Shown here: positions 1-10,848 of the stretch, one piece after another
Layout: each line of letters begins with the position of its first letter
Numbering within the stretch: the stretch's first letter is position 1
Assembly: GCF_010093815.1 (NCBI RefSeq)
Contig: NW_022985552.1
Location: forward strand, 620,001-684,000
Direction: 5' to 3'
DNA: 64,000 nucleotides
From: Pseudovirgaria hyperparasitica
Lineage: Eukaryota; Ascomycota; Dothideomycetes; Acrospermales; Acrospermaceae
Notes under the pieces: generated by a model
Databases searched by the model: none
Told to the model about the DNA's origin: nothing
The model's input: the letters and a program-made list of their open reading frames with translations, nothing else
Position numbers and translations under genes: made by a program

Positions 1-996
1 TGATCCTTGAGTCTGCACGTCTCGGCACTGTCTTACAGGCCACCTACTACTTCCCCATCCTGAAATTCCTCCTCCTCCTAGTGCCCATATCAATCAAAGA
101 ATCGTCTATGCGCGCCAGAGAGGCCGCACACCAGAAAGTCGCTAAACGGATTGAGAAAGGCTCGAGACCGGACTTGATCAACGGACTACTGTACTCGAAG
201 CAGTCGCTTGGGCTGTCTATCGAACAGCTTGCAGAGAATGCGAACACGCTTGTCATCGCTGGCAGTGAGACGACGGCGACGCTGCTGTCGGGGGCGACCT
301 TCCATATCCTGACGAATCCGGACGTGTTAGCGAAACTGACGGCGGAAGTGCGCTCAACATTCGCCAGTGACGACGAGATTGATATCATCAGCGTGGGAGG
401 CCTGAAATATATGCTTGCGTGTCTGGACGAGGCTCTGAGGATGTATCCACCGGTACCCATTGGACTGCCAAGAATTACAGGGAAGGCTGGGGCGACTGTT
501 TCTGGGGAATACTTACCTGCGGATGTAAGCCATGACGCGTCCCTATCTAGATCAAACAGTGGTACTGGGAAGACTGACGGCTTTGTGTAGACTGTTGTTG
601 CTGTTTATCAGTGGGCATCGTACCACCGCTCCAAGTATTTCTCCAAGCCCATGGAATTCCACCCAGAGCGCTTCCTGGGCGCTGAGGAGTTTGCACACGA
701 CAACAGGGAAATGCTGCAGCCTTTCTCCGTCGGACCAAGAAACTGTCTGGGCAGAAAGTAAGTTGTTCTTCTGTTCCGAACTTGTCGTGGTATGATTTAC
801 TTACGAGTTCGCGCGTAGCCTGGCATATGCGGAGTCGCGACTGATCCTCGCACGTATGGTATTCAATTTCGACATGCGCATCGCAGATGAGAGCAAGGAT
901 TGGAACCACGCCCAGAAGATATATTTTCTATGGCACAAGGGACCACTAATGGTGTACCTGACGCCGGTGAACAAGGATGTTAATAGGCATGCATAG
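1..996 (+). CDS. Cytochrome P450, 3' part (N-terminus outside window)
   Basis: Haem monooxygenase, C-terminal two thirds. Visible P450 landmarks in order: I-helix AGSETTA, K-helix EALRMYPP (ExxR), PERF, and the haem loop FSVGPRNCLGRK with the cysteine ligand. The reading frame is open from base 3. Two introns fit well, 525-590 and 758-818; joining 591-757 and 819-996 gives a continuous protein ending LTPVNKDVNRHA. The segment around the haem loop resembles fungal CYP65-type enzymes (isotrichodermin C-15 hydroxylase-like), a family impression only. The membrane anchor and true start lie left of the window. It sits in the accessory part of the window, about 7 kb from a terpene synthase, so it may be a tailoring enzyme; that role is inferred. 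Confidence 0.93.
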
Positions 997-2475
997 GGGT
1001 TGAGTTCAGGCTTTGGACTGTTACATTTGTATATACTTGGAAGTCGTAATTAGACACATTTTGCTCGACAATCCCATTTCTCCTACGTCGGCGTCCGGAA
1101 CGTGCCCTTGCAAGTGGGGCCTGCTAAGTCTGATCATCGGCACCAACTAGCTTTATCCCGGTTAACACCCCAGTTCCCCCCGAGGATTCCTGGTTTCCAT
1201 CCGTCGCTTACTGAATTCTCGAGTCCAGTTTGTCGTTTAATTAGCTCTGCATTTACAGACACAAGGTCTTAGTGGAGCATTCGTGCGTATGCAAATCCGG
1301 CGTCTGCCGAGTCGCAAGAGTGAAACTGTTGTTCCCCTGTGCCGTCAGATAGATGTGGCACATGATTCCCGAGTACATTGCTGACATAGAAGCCTTGGGC
1401 AGTGACCATTGCAACAAAGCTTATACTATTATGGACATTGGTATTGGTGCCTTCAGTGATTGGTAGGTGCGCGTAGTGGGTTCACAAGGTAGTCTATCAG
1501 TCGCGATGGCGAAGATGGATCCGGTTCGAAGGCTTAAGGAAGTTATCAAAACGCGTAGTTCCACATAGTTATTAGCTATAGATACTGATAACATTTCTTA
1601 CCTTATATGGCTTGCTAGAGATCTAACTACAGCGTGTCCTAGCTAGAATGAGCTAGTTGTCCTAGCTCTACATAGCCCTTGTAGCTTACTTATAGCTAAT
1701 ATAACGGTGGTGCAGAAGGTCCAGGATAGTGCTTAGATTAATCCAACAATTATCTGGCTATGAAGAATAGAAGGTGGCAGTATAACTCCGTAGATATGCA
1801 AGTGAGCACTAAACGAGGCCACGTAACGGACCGGTGATTGCCGAAGGAGCATGCTCATGGGCATGGCGACTTCGAATCGTGGCAAATAGCGAACTAAAAA
1901 TATCTACTTAGGCTATAAATTAGTAGCACTTAACCTACGAGATTATTCTAGAAATTATAGCTACTAATAGAACGCTCTGGTCAAGAACTTTTTCATTGAT
2001 ACTTGAAACTAGAACTAGATAAGCGCGTCCTCTACGCGATTCCGGAGTTACTACTAATAGACTAACTATTACCCTAGCTTGTTTCATCGACGCATGGTTT
2101 CTGAACGCCTCATCCAAGTTCGCACGCGGAAGATCCTTCGCTTTTCGATCGCCAAGGTAGCAGTTCGCAATTCATAATGTTCAATACCGGTGGTATAGGA
2201 CTGTAAAGTCTTGCATGAGATATGAGAACATTAATGGTTATACTATATATGAGAACTGCGTCTGAGAGACATTTTTACAATATACCAGCCGCTGTATGAT
2301 AGCTGGAACGTGGCAGCGATCTGTTATCCATATTTGGTGCACGGCCGTTTCATCATTCATACAGTGGTCTGATTTTGCTATGGACTGAATGATGGCTTAG
2401 TATAAGAATTTTAAGGTTCCTCTCTCGCATCCGCGATGGCATCTGAAGCCCTCTTATTTTTTTTTTGCCTTGACA
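997..2475. other. Gene-poor spacer with AT-rich island
   Basis: No supported gene. Roughly 1540-2330 is rich in TA-type words (many tagct, ctata and tatag motifs) with stops in all frames, which looks like a mutated, possibly RIP-affected repeat relic of no recognisable family. A GC-richer stretch at 1291-1315 carries GCAAATCCGG and GCCGAGTCGC, words that recur in the 16-bp repeats near 13.45 kb. A TATAAGAA at 2401-2408 lies about 70 bp upstream of the next start codon and may be its TATA box. Confidence 0.6.
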
Positions 2476-3549
2476 ATGATCCTTTGGGCTGCATTTGCGG
2501 TCTTTGCTTCCTTCTACTTTTCCCCTTCACTTGCTGTACAATATGATATCGATAGCAGTTGTTCCTTCAAGTTAGCCAATGTGGGTGCGGCTATAGAGGA
2601 AGCAATATTAATGGCCCGCCGAAGCGTTGAGCGCTTGGATAACGCTGCTGCCGACCATACTAATGCCGACGACCATACTACTACCGACCATACTGCCGCC
2701 GGCCACATTATCGCCGATCACACTATCGCTGATCATACTGCCGCCGATCATGATATTGGGATTCTCTTCTCACGTATCTTCCATACGACTATAAGCGACC
2801 AAGAAGCCGTTCAAGATGTGCGTAACATCATGGACAGTATCGCGAATATAACACGAAACATCGACGGAGGGGAAGCCGATCTAACTCTCTACTGCGACAA
2901 TGACGCTCGATGGCAGCAGGGACCGGGTACCTACTATCTTCCGACTGATCCGCACTTCAAACTCCCAAGAGCCCCGGCTTGTCGTAGTCCGGGTACTCTA
3001 GCTACCATGTACTCAGTTCCGCTAGACCACCCCCGTCATGACAAATTGTTCGCGCAGATTACAGTATGCGATCGCCTGGCAACTATGTCATTGTCTACAT
3101 TACAAGATTATCTTGGCTTCGACTGGTCAACAGGAGGACTCATGGACCCAACTGTGAATCCGTACCACTTGTTAAGTGTTTACCTTTTACATGAGTTAAC
3201 CCATTTCCCGGCGTGGCAAAGTAAGTTTGATCGTCCTCTGCTATGCAGGTATATTATCAAGGACCCCTCACTGAAGAGTCCGGTGTAGTCTATGATGTCG
3301 GTCCGAATTCATATTGGTGGCAAAACATAATTCAAAAGCCTAGGGAGGACGCACTGATAAACGCAGATAATTACGGTAAATGTCTCTGCATAACTGCATG
3401 CAATCAGTTTTGCTGACAGTGGTATAGCTTTCTTTGGTTTACTTGCCCACCTGGGTGACTCCGGTCTCAAGCTTAGCGATGATGGATGGCAGGTCGGAAC
3501 TCTAGTACATACGGAATTTCGACCAATGATGAATTTTGGTTTTTTTTAA
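2476..3549 (+). CDS. Secreted HEXXH zincin-like protein with His/Asp repeats
   Basis: Begins with a clear signal peptide (MILWAAFAVFASFYFSPSLA), followed by a Cys-containing region, then 5-residue ADHT-type tandem repeats encoded around 2648-2750, then a domain with TLYCDNDARW, ITVCDRL and the zinc-protease motif LLHELTHFP. This arrangement resembles fungal secreted zincins of the deuterolysin/M35-like group, so extracellular metallopeptidase activity is likely but unproven. Intron 3376-3427 is convincing and joins NADNY to AFFGLLAHLG. The first intron is awkward: the donor at 3221 and the acceptor that restores frame (3261) give only 41 nt, and the more obvious acceptor at 3248 breaks frame. 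Either a very short intron is used or the gene is damaged. The ATG at 2476 is the first in frame and starts the signal peptide. Confidence 0.68.
2648..2750 (+). repeat. 15-bp tandem repeat coding for ADHT/AADH units
   Basis: Imperfect repeats of about 15 bp (gccgaccatactgcc-like), roughly seven copies, all in frame inside the zincin-like gene. The product is a run of Ala-Asp-His-Thr units, rich in possible metal ligands. Confidence 0.8.
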
Positions 3550-5802
3550 ATCCGCCAGCCCAGCGGTATTCCGGCAATTCGTCATATATGTATGCTGCTT
3601 ATCGGTGGCCAATACAATGGTTCAGAATCAGTTGTTGTTTCACTGCTACTGGTGAGAGTGGTCTTCTTCAGAAATGGTCGTGTGACTTTCTAATACTGTA
3701 GGGTCTATACGTCATATTCAATAATCCGGTTGCCCATGTCATCAGTTCATAATGGTATCCATGGAGAGTCAAGAGATTAATCTCCTACCCCAGTCACATG
3801 AACAAACTTACATGCTCGCTCGACTCAGAAGGCGCCAGTGCGTGTGCAGGCCGACATCCAGAGCATTTACTCGAGTATAATATACGCCGTATTTGCTATT
3901 GAATGGTAAAGTCTATAACTTGATGTTGAAGAATGAACATAATTAGTCTTAATGACACTTCACTTCATCTATCTGCATCACACAGTTAGAAGCATTAGGA
4001 CCAGTTTTCCATCATATCTCGGCCTCACCATAGGTCACGAGCTCCATCGGCATGTACCCATCTCGACTCGCCCTTTTGATACTTGACGCGTTGCTCTCTA
4101 GTGCAGAAACTGCCATATCTGGTTTAGGTGTGTCTTAGGTATCGTCTCATGTTCAGGTCTCTGAATCCTTGCTTGAGCCTCTTCGACCATCTCATGTGTT
4201 TCTGGATAACTGCGTGGGTGGGGAATCATTTCAGTCTTGCGGTCCAGTTCCGATAGGTCTTTCATCTAGCTGTATACATCCTTGGCGATTCTGCGTTTTA
4301 ACACGTATGTATCAAGGAGAGCTGCGGTAAAGGTAGAGATGCTATTGCTGTTTAGTGAAGTTCTAGAGTAAGCAACACATGACCATATAGTCACAGTCCA
4401 ACGAGTGCAAATGAACACAAAGCCTTGTATGCCCGGTAAACCCTCACACCGCTATGGTTACCCAACATCTGAATTGTACGAACATGTTCAAGAGTGCTGC
4501 TGACCCACCAATTCAGCATAGTAGACCCGAGTGTCTAGAGACGGAGGAGACTGTTATTAGGCTCAAGGCGTAGTGTAGAGTTAAAGCCATCCTAGCAATT
4601 TCAAACAATCGTTGCTGTCAGACTAAAGACAGTGACGATCGACACGGACAATAGCTGTTGTTTCGATCAGACAGAGAATTGTTAGAGAGAGGCGAGCTGT
4701 ACCAGAATGAAAGTCCACGGTGTTCCTATGCCGCCTTGGTTTACATAGTACATGAAGTCCGACATGATGGACGTAACAACCATTGGTGAAAGTGGCTGCA
4801 AGCTGCAAGCACTGTAGAGGATGGAAAAAGGGTACTCCGTAAGTTTTGAACGGCTTCCTCTTCTTCCCACACACTTTTCTAGCTTCTTACACCATGCCTG
4901 CATATTCGGCAAACAGATCTTGATCGCTCTACCTCGCACGATCTAGTATCTTCAGACGTTCCGACACTGCTGGTCCCGATCAAAGGCCTCCAAAGGTCGT
5001 GGGTGGTCTTCATTTATCCGGCATCGTAGGCGGGGTTTCAGGATTTTGATCGTGGTGTAAACAATAGTGGCTGGGCTTCATAGAGCTGGCTCAACGGCTC
5101 AGCGAAGTGCGAGAGATCGAAAGCTTTCCAACCATGGAGCTTTAGCACGATAGTATATAACGTTAGTGGACATCATGATACGCAGTTGGAATTACAAGTC
5201 TGAAGCTCCCTGGCAAGTGTCAAATGATTGATGGATCCGTTCGAGGGACCCTTGGTCCCGAGGTCAGGCACTCCGCTTTGCCAAGAAGGGTCTCACAAGC
5301 CGGAGTGCGACCTCTTATCTCGGCTCTCACATCGCAAGCAGAGCAACACCACAAGGCACAGAAGGGAAGACGGCGTTCATAACACTCGATGTTAACGACC
5401 TCGCAAAGTAGGTTGAGATAATCCACAGTCGCCAGAGTCTTTGATGATCTGGCTTCCCGCTTCAATGCTATATCCATTGGCCCGAGGACGCTTGTCTTAG
5501 ACGATTCTCTTAGTACTTCTGACAAACCCTGTGTCAGCACTGGTAATTAGCGTCAGAAGGACATGACCTGCTCTCGGCCGGCTATTGTGTGAACATATAC
5601 CAGATATGAGACACATAATCTACCTCTAGAGAATAAGCAAGCGACCACAGCAGAGTTGTACCATCTCTAGTTCTTCAGGAGCCTAGGCCGCTACTTATAA
5701 AGTGCTGCTTACGAGTAGCGTTTGACCAGGTCAGAGCAGCACTCCTTTCAGACTTGTCGAATTTCGTTCCCGAAATACTTCACGGTTAACACTCTGTCCA
5801 CC
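3550..5802. other. Intergenic spacer, no supported gene
   Basis: About 2.2 kb with only short frames that show no domain or exon logic on either strand. A minus-strand frame at 5220-5540 was considered and not accepted. A TATA-like element lies near the right end. Confidence 0.6.
5696..5702 (+). promoter_or_regulatory. TATA-like box of the flavoreductase gene
   Basis: TATAAAG about 100 bp upstream of the ATG at 5803, a usual distance for a fungal core promoter. Sequence match only. Confidence 0.4.
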
Positions 5803-7684
5803 ATGGCATTCTCGATGGCTCTTCCCTGGTCGGAGGGCGAGGAAGAAATGCATCGTTTGCTACACGTTCCGAACCGAGATAATCCAACTTCCTCTATGCT
5901 AACACCCCAGGCGGCATTTTCTCTCCGACGTTTCCCTCTACTGGCTGTCGGAGTGATCGATGCCGAAGGCCGTCCCTGGGTTACTGTGTGGGGTGGCGAA
6001 TCAGGCTTTTCGAGGCCTTTGAGTAACACGATTGTAGGCACGAAGACTTATGTTGACCGTGTGAATGATCCAGTGGTGCAATGCCTCGTCGGTGGGAGAG
6101 CTGATGGAGAAGTGGTTAAGGAGGAAGGAACAGGGAGGATGGTTTCCGCGTTGACCATCGATCTGATGACAAGAAAACGGGTCAAACTTTACGGGCGAAT
6201 GGTTGCTGGGGCACTCGCCAATGCAGATGAGGGGGAAAATGAGGAACCAAATGCAGTAAAGCCTGTGAATCAAGGCTTGATTCAGTTGGTAGTGAATGTA
6301 GAGCAAAGCCTTGGTACGTATACTTACCACATCCAGGCGATCTCACGGCTGACCCATATAAGGAAACTGCCCCAAGTACCTCAATAAAAAGGAGGTGACG
6401 CCAGCACCAATCCAGTCAAAGCTTGTATCTGATTCTCCAAAGCTTAGCACAAAAGCTCTGGAGCTATTGGGTGACGCAGATTTGTTCTTCGTTTCATCTT
6501 ACTATTTAGACACTGACATGGACACGAATCATCGAGGTGGGCCTCCTGGTTTTGTGCGAGTTTTATCTAATGACTCGGACGGTACTGAGATTGTCTGGCC
6601 TGAATATAGCGGCAACAGGCTTTATCAAACCCTGGGGAATCTCTGCAGGACTCCAAAAGCCGGTCTCGCATTTCCCAATTTTGTGACCGGTGATATCCTA
6701 TACGTCACTGGTGATACAGAGATACTCATTGGAGAAGACGCGGCAAAACTCCTACCACACACCAATCTTTTGGTCAAACTAAAGATAAGATCCGCTAAGC
6801 TGGTTGAGAGTGGTCTACCTTTTCGTGGTGTACCGGGCGAGCTTTCGCCATACAACCCGCATTTGAGACTTTTGGTGAAGGAAGGTAGAGATGTGCTTGA
6901 CACCAGCAGGAATCCTCCTAACAACGCCATGTTGGAGGCCAAAACAGAACTTACTCCTACCATATCTCGATATCGCTTCTCGACATCAGCTCCTATCTCG
7001 TATGATGCCGGACAGTGGGTTGCGTTAGACTTTTCAGAAGAACTAGATATCGGATATAGTCATATGAGAGATGACGACCCGGCTAGTCTGAACGATGACT
7101 TCATTCGCACCTTCACGATCTCTTCGCCTCCTTCTGGGCCTCACACAAACATATTTGAGATCACAGCGAGGAAAAATGGCCCAGTGACTAGTTTCCTCGA
7201 GCGACAGCGCCCGAATGTGGGACTTACCGTTCCAATCCGTGGTATCGGTGGGGACTTCAAGATCACTATACCACAAGGGACTGATGACCAGGTAATCTCA
7301 TTCATAGCTGGTGGTGTTGGGATCACACCTCTCCTCAGCCAACTCCAAAGCATACCCATCCCTCAACTACGACTCCTGTGGGCCGTGCGTAAACAGGACC
7401 TCGGTATTGTTGCAGATACTTTGAGCACGTACAATGATCTTGGTCCTCAGACCACTCTCTTCGTAACTGAGACAGGAGCATCTGAACAGACTTTTGAGGG
7501 TAGACGGCCTTTTAATCTATTACAGGAGCAAGGTACTACTGTGATCTGGCGACGAATACAGAAAGAAGACCTTGAGATTGAGGGTGTGCATAGTTTCTAT
7601 ATATGTGCAGGGGTAGCACTACAAAATACACTCCTGAAATGGCTGGACGGGCGAAACGCAATCAGCGAAAGCTTCAATTACTAA
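5803..7684 (+). CDS. PNPOx-like / ferredoxin-reductase-like fusion oxidoreductase
   Basis: Predicted 610 aa. The N-terminal half resembles the FMN-binding split barrel of pyridoxamine-5'-phosphate oxidase-like proteins (RRFPLLAVGVIDAEGRPWVTV, later NCPKYLNKKEV). The C-terminal half resembles an FAD/NAD(P)-binding flavodoxin/ferredoxin reductase module: FIRTFTISSPP (flavin-binding RxFT/S), GGVGITPLLSQL (pyridine-nucleotide site) and a C-terminal FYICAG. This fits a soluble two-flavin electron-transfer oxidoreductase; its substrate is unknown. One intron, 6314-6362 (49 nt), joins EQSLG to NCPKYL. The start at 5803 has an ACC ATG context and begins just before the conserved barrel. It lies tail to tail with the terpene synthase 590 bp away, so a tailoring role is possible but inferred. 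Confidence 0.88.
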
Positions 7685-8273
7685 TTGCTATAGCAAGAAT
7701 CTACCTTTTTCATAAGATATATGCCACACTTTAAGGTGAATATTGACAAGTGCATCTTAACGTATCACTTGCAGCCAATATGACACTGAAGCAGCCATAG
7801 AACAAGTCCTCGTTGATCGCTCACCAAAGCTTATGACGTTATGAAATACAAATCAAGAATACGTCCATTTAAGTTGTAAGACCTCGGTTTGCGTTGCTAC
7901 TCCAGCAGATGATATAGCAATGATAGTTTGCTCCACACCGTTTAGATATGCTCTCCGTTGCGACTGATCTAGCGCTGCAATGACTAGTCTATGATCAGGA
8001 TTTTTGCAATAGTCTACGCGCTTACTAAGAATTGTTCTGAACATTCTAGTCTGTAGTGACAATAGATATACATATGTCGTCCATGCATGGACTGGAAGCT
8101 GTGGTGACTGTCATTCTAGCAACACCGAAGATGGGCGTCTTGGTTTGGAATTTAGATCAGATCCAAAACGTAAACGACACGTCAAGCGAAGACGTATATC
8201 GTTTTTAGTCGACCGTAAGACTACTATATTATATAATAGCATAACAGAACCTCATCTACAGAAGCTGTGCTTG
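7685..8273. other. Spacer between convergent genes
   Basis: Shared 3' region of the flavoreductase and terpene synthase genes. No gene or repeat recognised. Confidence 0.6.
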
Positions 8274-9497
8274 TCAATGCCAACCGACGCCCATGACGGT
8301 ACGTACAGCCCGGTATACTGAAGCCAGGATTCTTTTTAGAGCGTCTATATCGATAAGTCCCTGTGCTAGCTCCTCGCGGCCATCTCCTTCATTTTTATGG
8401 TGCTCGGTATGTGCGAGTCTCAAAAATCGTGGAAGTGCAAGCACGTCGAGCTCTCCTGACTCTTTCAGTCGAATCCTCTTCTCTTCACTTAAGAAGCGAC
8501 CGCTTTTGAAGCTCCAATACAAATTTGCCTTGATAGTGTTCTGCACAGCCTGAACAAACTTAGCCACCTCATTGTCGATATCCTCTCCCCAGCTAGGCAA
8601 ATTCTGAATAGTGTGATCCAGTCGCTGGTGTCTTTCGCTTATATGATGCTCGAGGCAGTCAACAGCTTGTTGCATTGTCATCCCGTGCATTCGACACACT
8701 GCGAGAAGATTGTGAGGAACACTTTCTGACTCCTCTTTTCGGTATGAAAGTATGTCATTGTGCATTAATATCAGATCGACGCCAATTGTCTCGATGTTTA
8801 AAAGATGAGCATTATCGTGAAGGTTCTCTGGAACTCGAATTTCATGAGCATACTCGATCAGTACGTACAAAGTCCTTACGCAAACGGAACGACGTCTCAT
8901 GGCAAGCATCTCATCTATTGTAGGCAGGGTTCCGTATTGGCCGACTTGATCGAGTGTTCCCATACAGTAGTCGGTCATTGCATCTGCGTATCGCCTGGAC
9001 ACGATATCCGTCGAATCCATTCTGATAGCTGAGTATATATGATCGTGGAAGGAAATGAGCGCAGACCACGTCGAATCTGTCTCTACTACACTGTTCGGAG
9101 GCTTCCGTAAGCTGGATAATAGTCGATTCATGCTTTCCCGAGCGCGCTTTGGGTCATCACGCAGTGGCCCGTCATCGAAAAGGTCGTCAAATGGGAAGAT
9201 CCAGTTTCCCCATTCGCAGATGAGCTTGTATCGCTTCCGATCCGCTCTTGGCACCATCGCTGCAGCGAAAAATGCGAAGTTGCACTTCTCAATCTTCCTT
9301 TGTGTATCAGAGTCCAGGTCGCACCTCCTACCTTGCGTAAGCATAGTCTATCTGGATCTATTGTCATCAATATACCTGCACAGCTCTTCTTCGGCCTCAG
9401 GTCTGATAGACCCATAGAAGGCGTTGAGCTGAGGTTCCTCTTTGAGAAAGCCGCGAAATAGGTCTGGGACCTGCACGATAATTCTATTGTCAGTCAT
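8274..9497 (-). CDS. Class I terpene synthase (sesquiterpene-cyclase type)
   Basis: Predicted 391 aa from two exons (9376-9497 and 8274-9327) around a 48-nt intron at 9328-9375. It shows both metal-binding motifs of class I terpene cyclases: FPFDDLFDD (Asp-rich DDxxD type, from residue 88) and NDILSYRKEE (NSE/DTE triad, from about residue 231). The start MTDNRIIVQVPDLFRGFL matches the xxRIPDLF opening of fungal and bacterial cyclases of the aristolochene/pentalenene/muurolene type. The expected reaction is ionisation and cyclisation of farnesyl diphosphate, in the cytosol; the product cannot be told from sequence. The length fits a single catalytic domain. Its neighbours are two flavoenzymes and, further off, a P450, which makes this the core gene of a candidate terpenoid cluster. 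Confidence 0.92.
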
Positions 9498-9517
9498 ACT
9501 TGCCAATGTATCAGGTC

Positions 9518-10181
9518 TCATTTCCATGAAAGTCTCGTTCCCATGAAGGTCTCATTCGACGCAGTGAACTGATATATCCCCCTTGTGTACGCAAAGTAAA
9601 GGTCTATCGTCCAGCGCATTGGCGGTGCACCATGAGTAACATCATCACTTTTCACCGTTCGCACTGGTAAGGCAAACAGCTGTTTCATAGCCCAATAAGA
9701 CACAAGAGACATAACCCTAACGATGGGTGTCTTTCTGGAGTCACGAGATACTCAAGGATATCAACGGACAAGTCTCACTTCTACTTCACTTCCTATACGC
9801 GGCATATCTCCTCGAAGGAAAAAGACGTCCGGACCATTGACTGTGCCCATTCTTGACATATATCTTCACATACCTAGAAGACCAATAGTCGGCCGGGAGG
9901 AAACCTATTGGCTTGCCGAATGTTTGCTCGACCGCGCCACATCGAACGTGCATTTCCCTTACATCGTGTTCCAGGGTGGTGATATCTTGTGTAGCCTCGC
10001 TTCGCACGTTCCCTGCTTCTACTGTTGTACAATATGCTATTCCGATATAGTAGTTACGGTCATTTATCAAGCTGAGGAAGACATGTGTTTTGGACATCAC
10101 ATACTGATGTACTAGAACAGGCCGGCCAACGTAATGAGATGAAAACAGCTCCATCTGATCTACCAACGATTGACACAACAA
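9518..10181 (-). pseudogene. Doubtful gene relic; possible wax-synthase-like fragment
   Basis: Two minus-strand frames (9786-10181 and 9518-9712) can be joined by a GT..AG intron at 9717-9873, giving ADYWSSR then VMSLVSYWAMKQL. The downstream piece contains PPMRWTIDLYFAYTRGI, which recalls the RWALDLLxSPRGIGW segment of membrane-bound wax-synthase-like O-acyltransferases of fungal terpenoid clusters. The rest of that family's roughly 200 C-terminal residues is missing, and the end nearly abuts the terpene synthase start at 9497. The upstream piece matches nothing I know. It could be a decayed tailoring gene or a chance frame. Confidence 0.25.
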
Positions 10182-10240
10182 AATCTCAAGAGATTCGTGG
10201 CAGTCTGTCAGGCTTCAGTTTTCTACCACTTGTGGATCGC

Positions 10241-10366
10241 GTTATCCCTTTTTACCATGTTATCCCTTTTTACCACGTTATCCCTTTTCTCCGCGCTATC
10301 GCCTTTCTCCACGTTCTCCCTTTGCTCCACGCTATCCCTCTTCTCCACGCTATCCCTTTTCTCCAC
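10241..10366 (+). repeat. 18-bp minisatellite, 7 copies
   Basis: Seven imperfect copies of an 18-bp unit (gttatccctttttaccac type, drifting to gctatcccttttctccac), strongly pyrimidine-rich on the plus strand. It stays open in two frames, but no real gene covers it. Confidence 0.9.
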
Positions 10367-10848
10367 TATCCTATCAATCTCCCACCGCCGTAGCCACGAC
10401 CAACAGCTGCAATGGTATGATAAACCATTACATGCGCTTCACAATACGGCGGATGCTTCATGCGGCCCGTCATGCCCCTTCTCAGCCTGGGCTCTCTGCA
10501 ATTTCCCGCATGTCCTCTACGCTCCATTAGAATCTGAGCGCCCAGGAATCTGGAAAGCTGGGCTGTGCAGAGTGATCATTGCACTGAGGCTTACGTTCTG
10601 CCGGTTGTGTTATAACTCATGTATAGTGTCACTGGATCCGTTGGAGAGATAGCACCCCGTTGTAGAGGGGCGGTAGGGCTGCGCCGATGGACAGGGGAGG
10701 TCTGGATTGCAGCGAGCGTCTCAACAATATGTTCACGGGTGCCGCTTACTGAGTCAGAGACACGATTCGAAATGACGATAAGCGAGAACCGACAAGCTTG
10801 ATTGAATTCGGGTCATGATGTATATAGCCTCACTTGGCTGCGTGTCAC
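10367..10848. other. Spacer downstream of the monooxygenase fusion gene
   Basis: No gene recognised between the minisatellite and the 3' end of the FAD monooxygenase fusion gene. Confidence 0.55.

Noticed and set aside
3486-3701. Plus-strand frame overlapping the zincin 3' end
   Set aside because: It overlaps the last exon of the zincin gene in another frame and has no features of its own.
5220-5540. Minus-strand frame of 106 residues, Cys-containing
   Set aside because: No recognisable motif, no exon partners, and it lies in the upstream region of the flavoreductase gene.
10170-10652. Plus-strand frame with LSLFSTL repeats
   Set aside because: It is the translation of the 18-bp minisatellite and flanks, with no start context or family.
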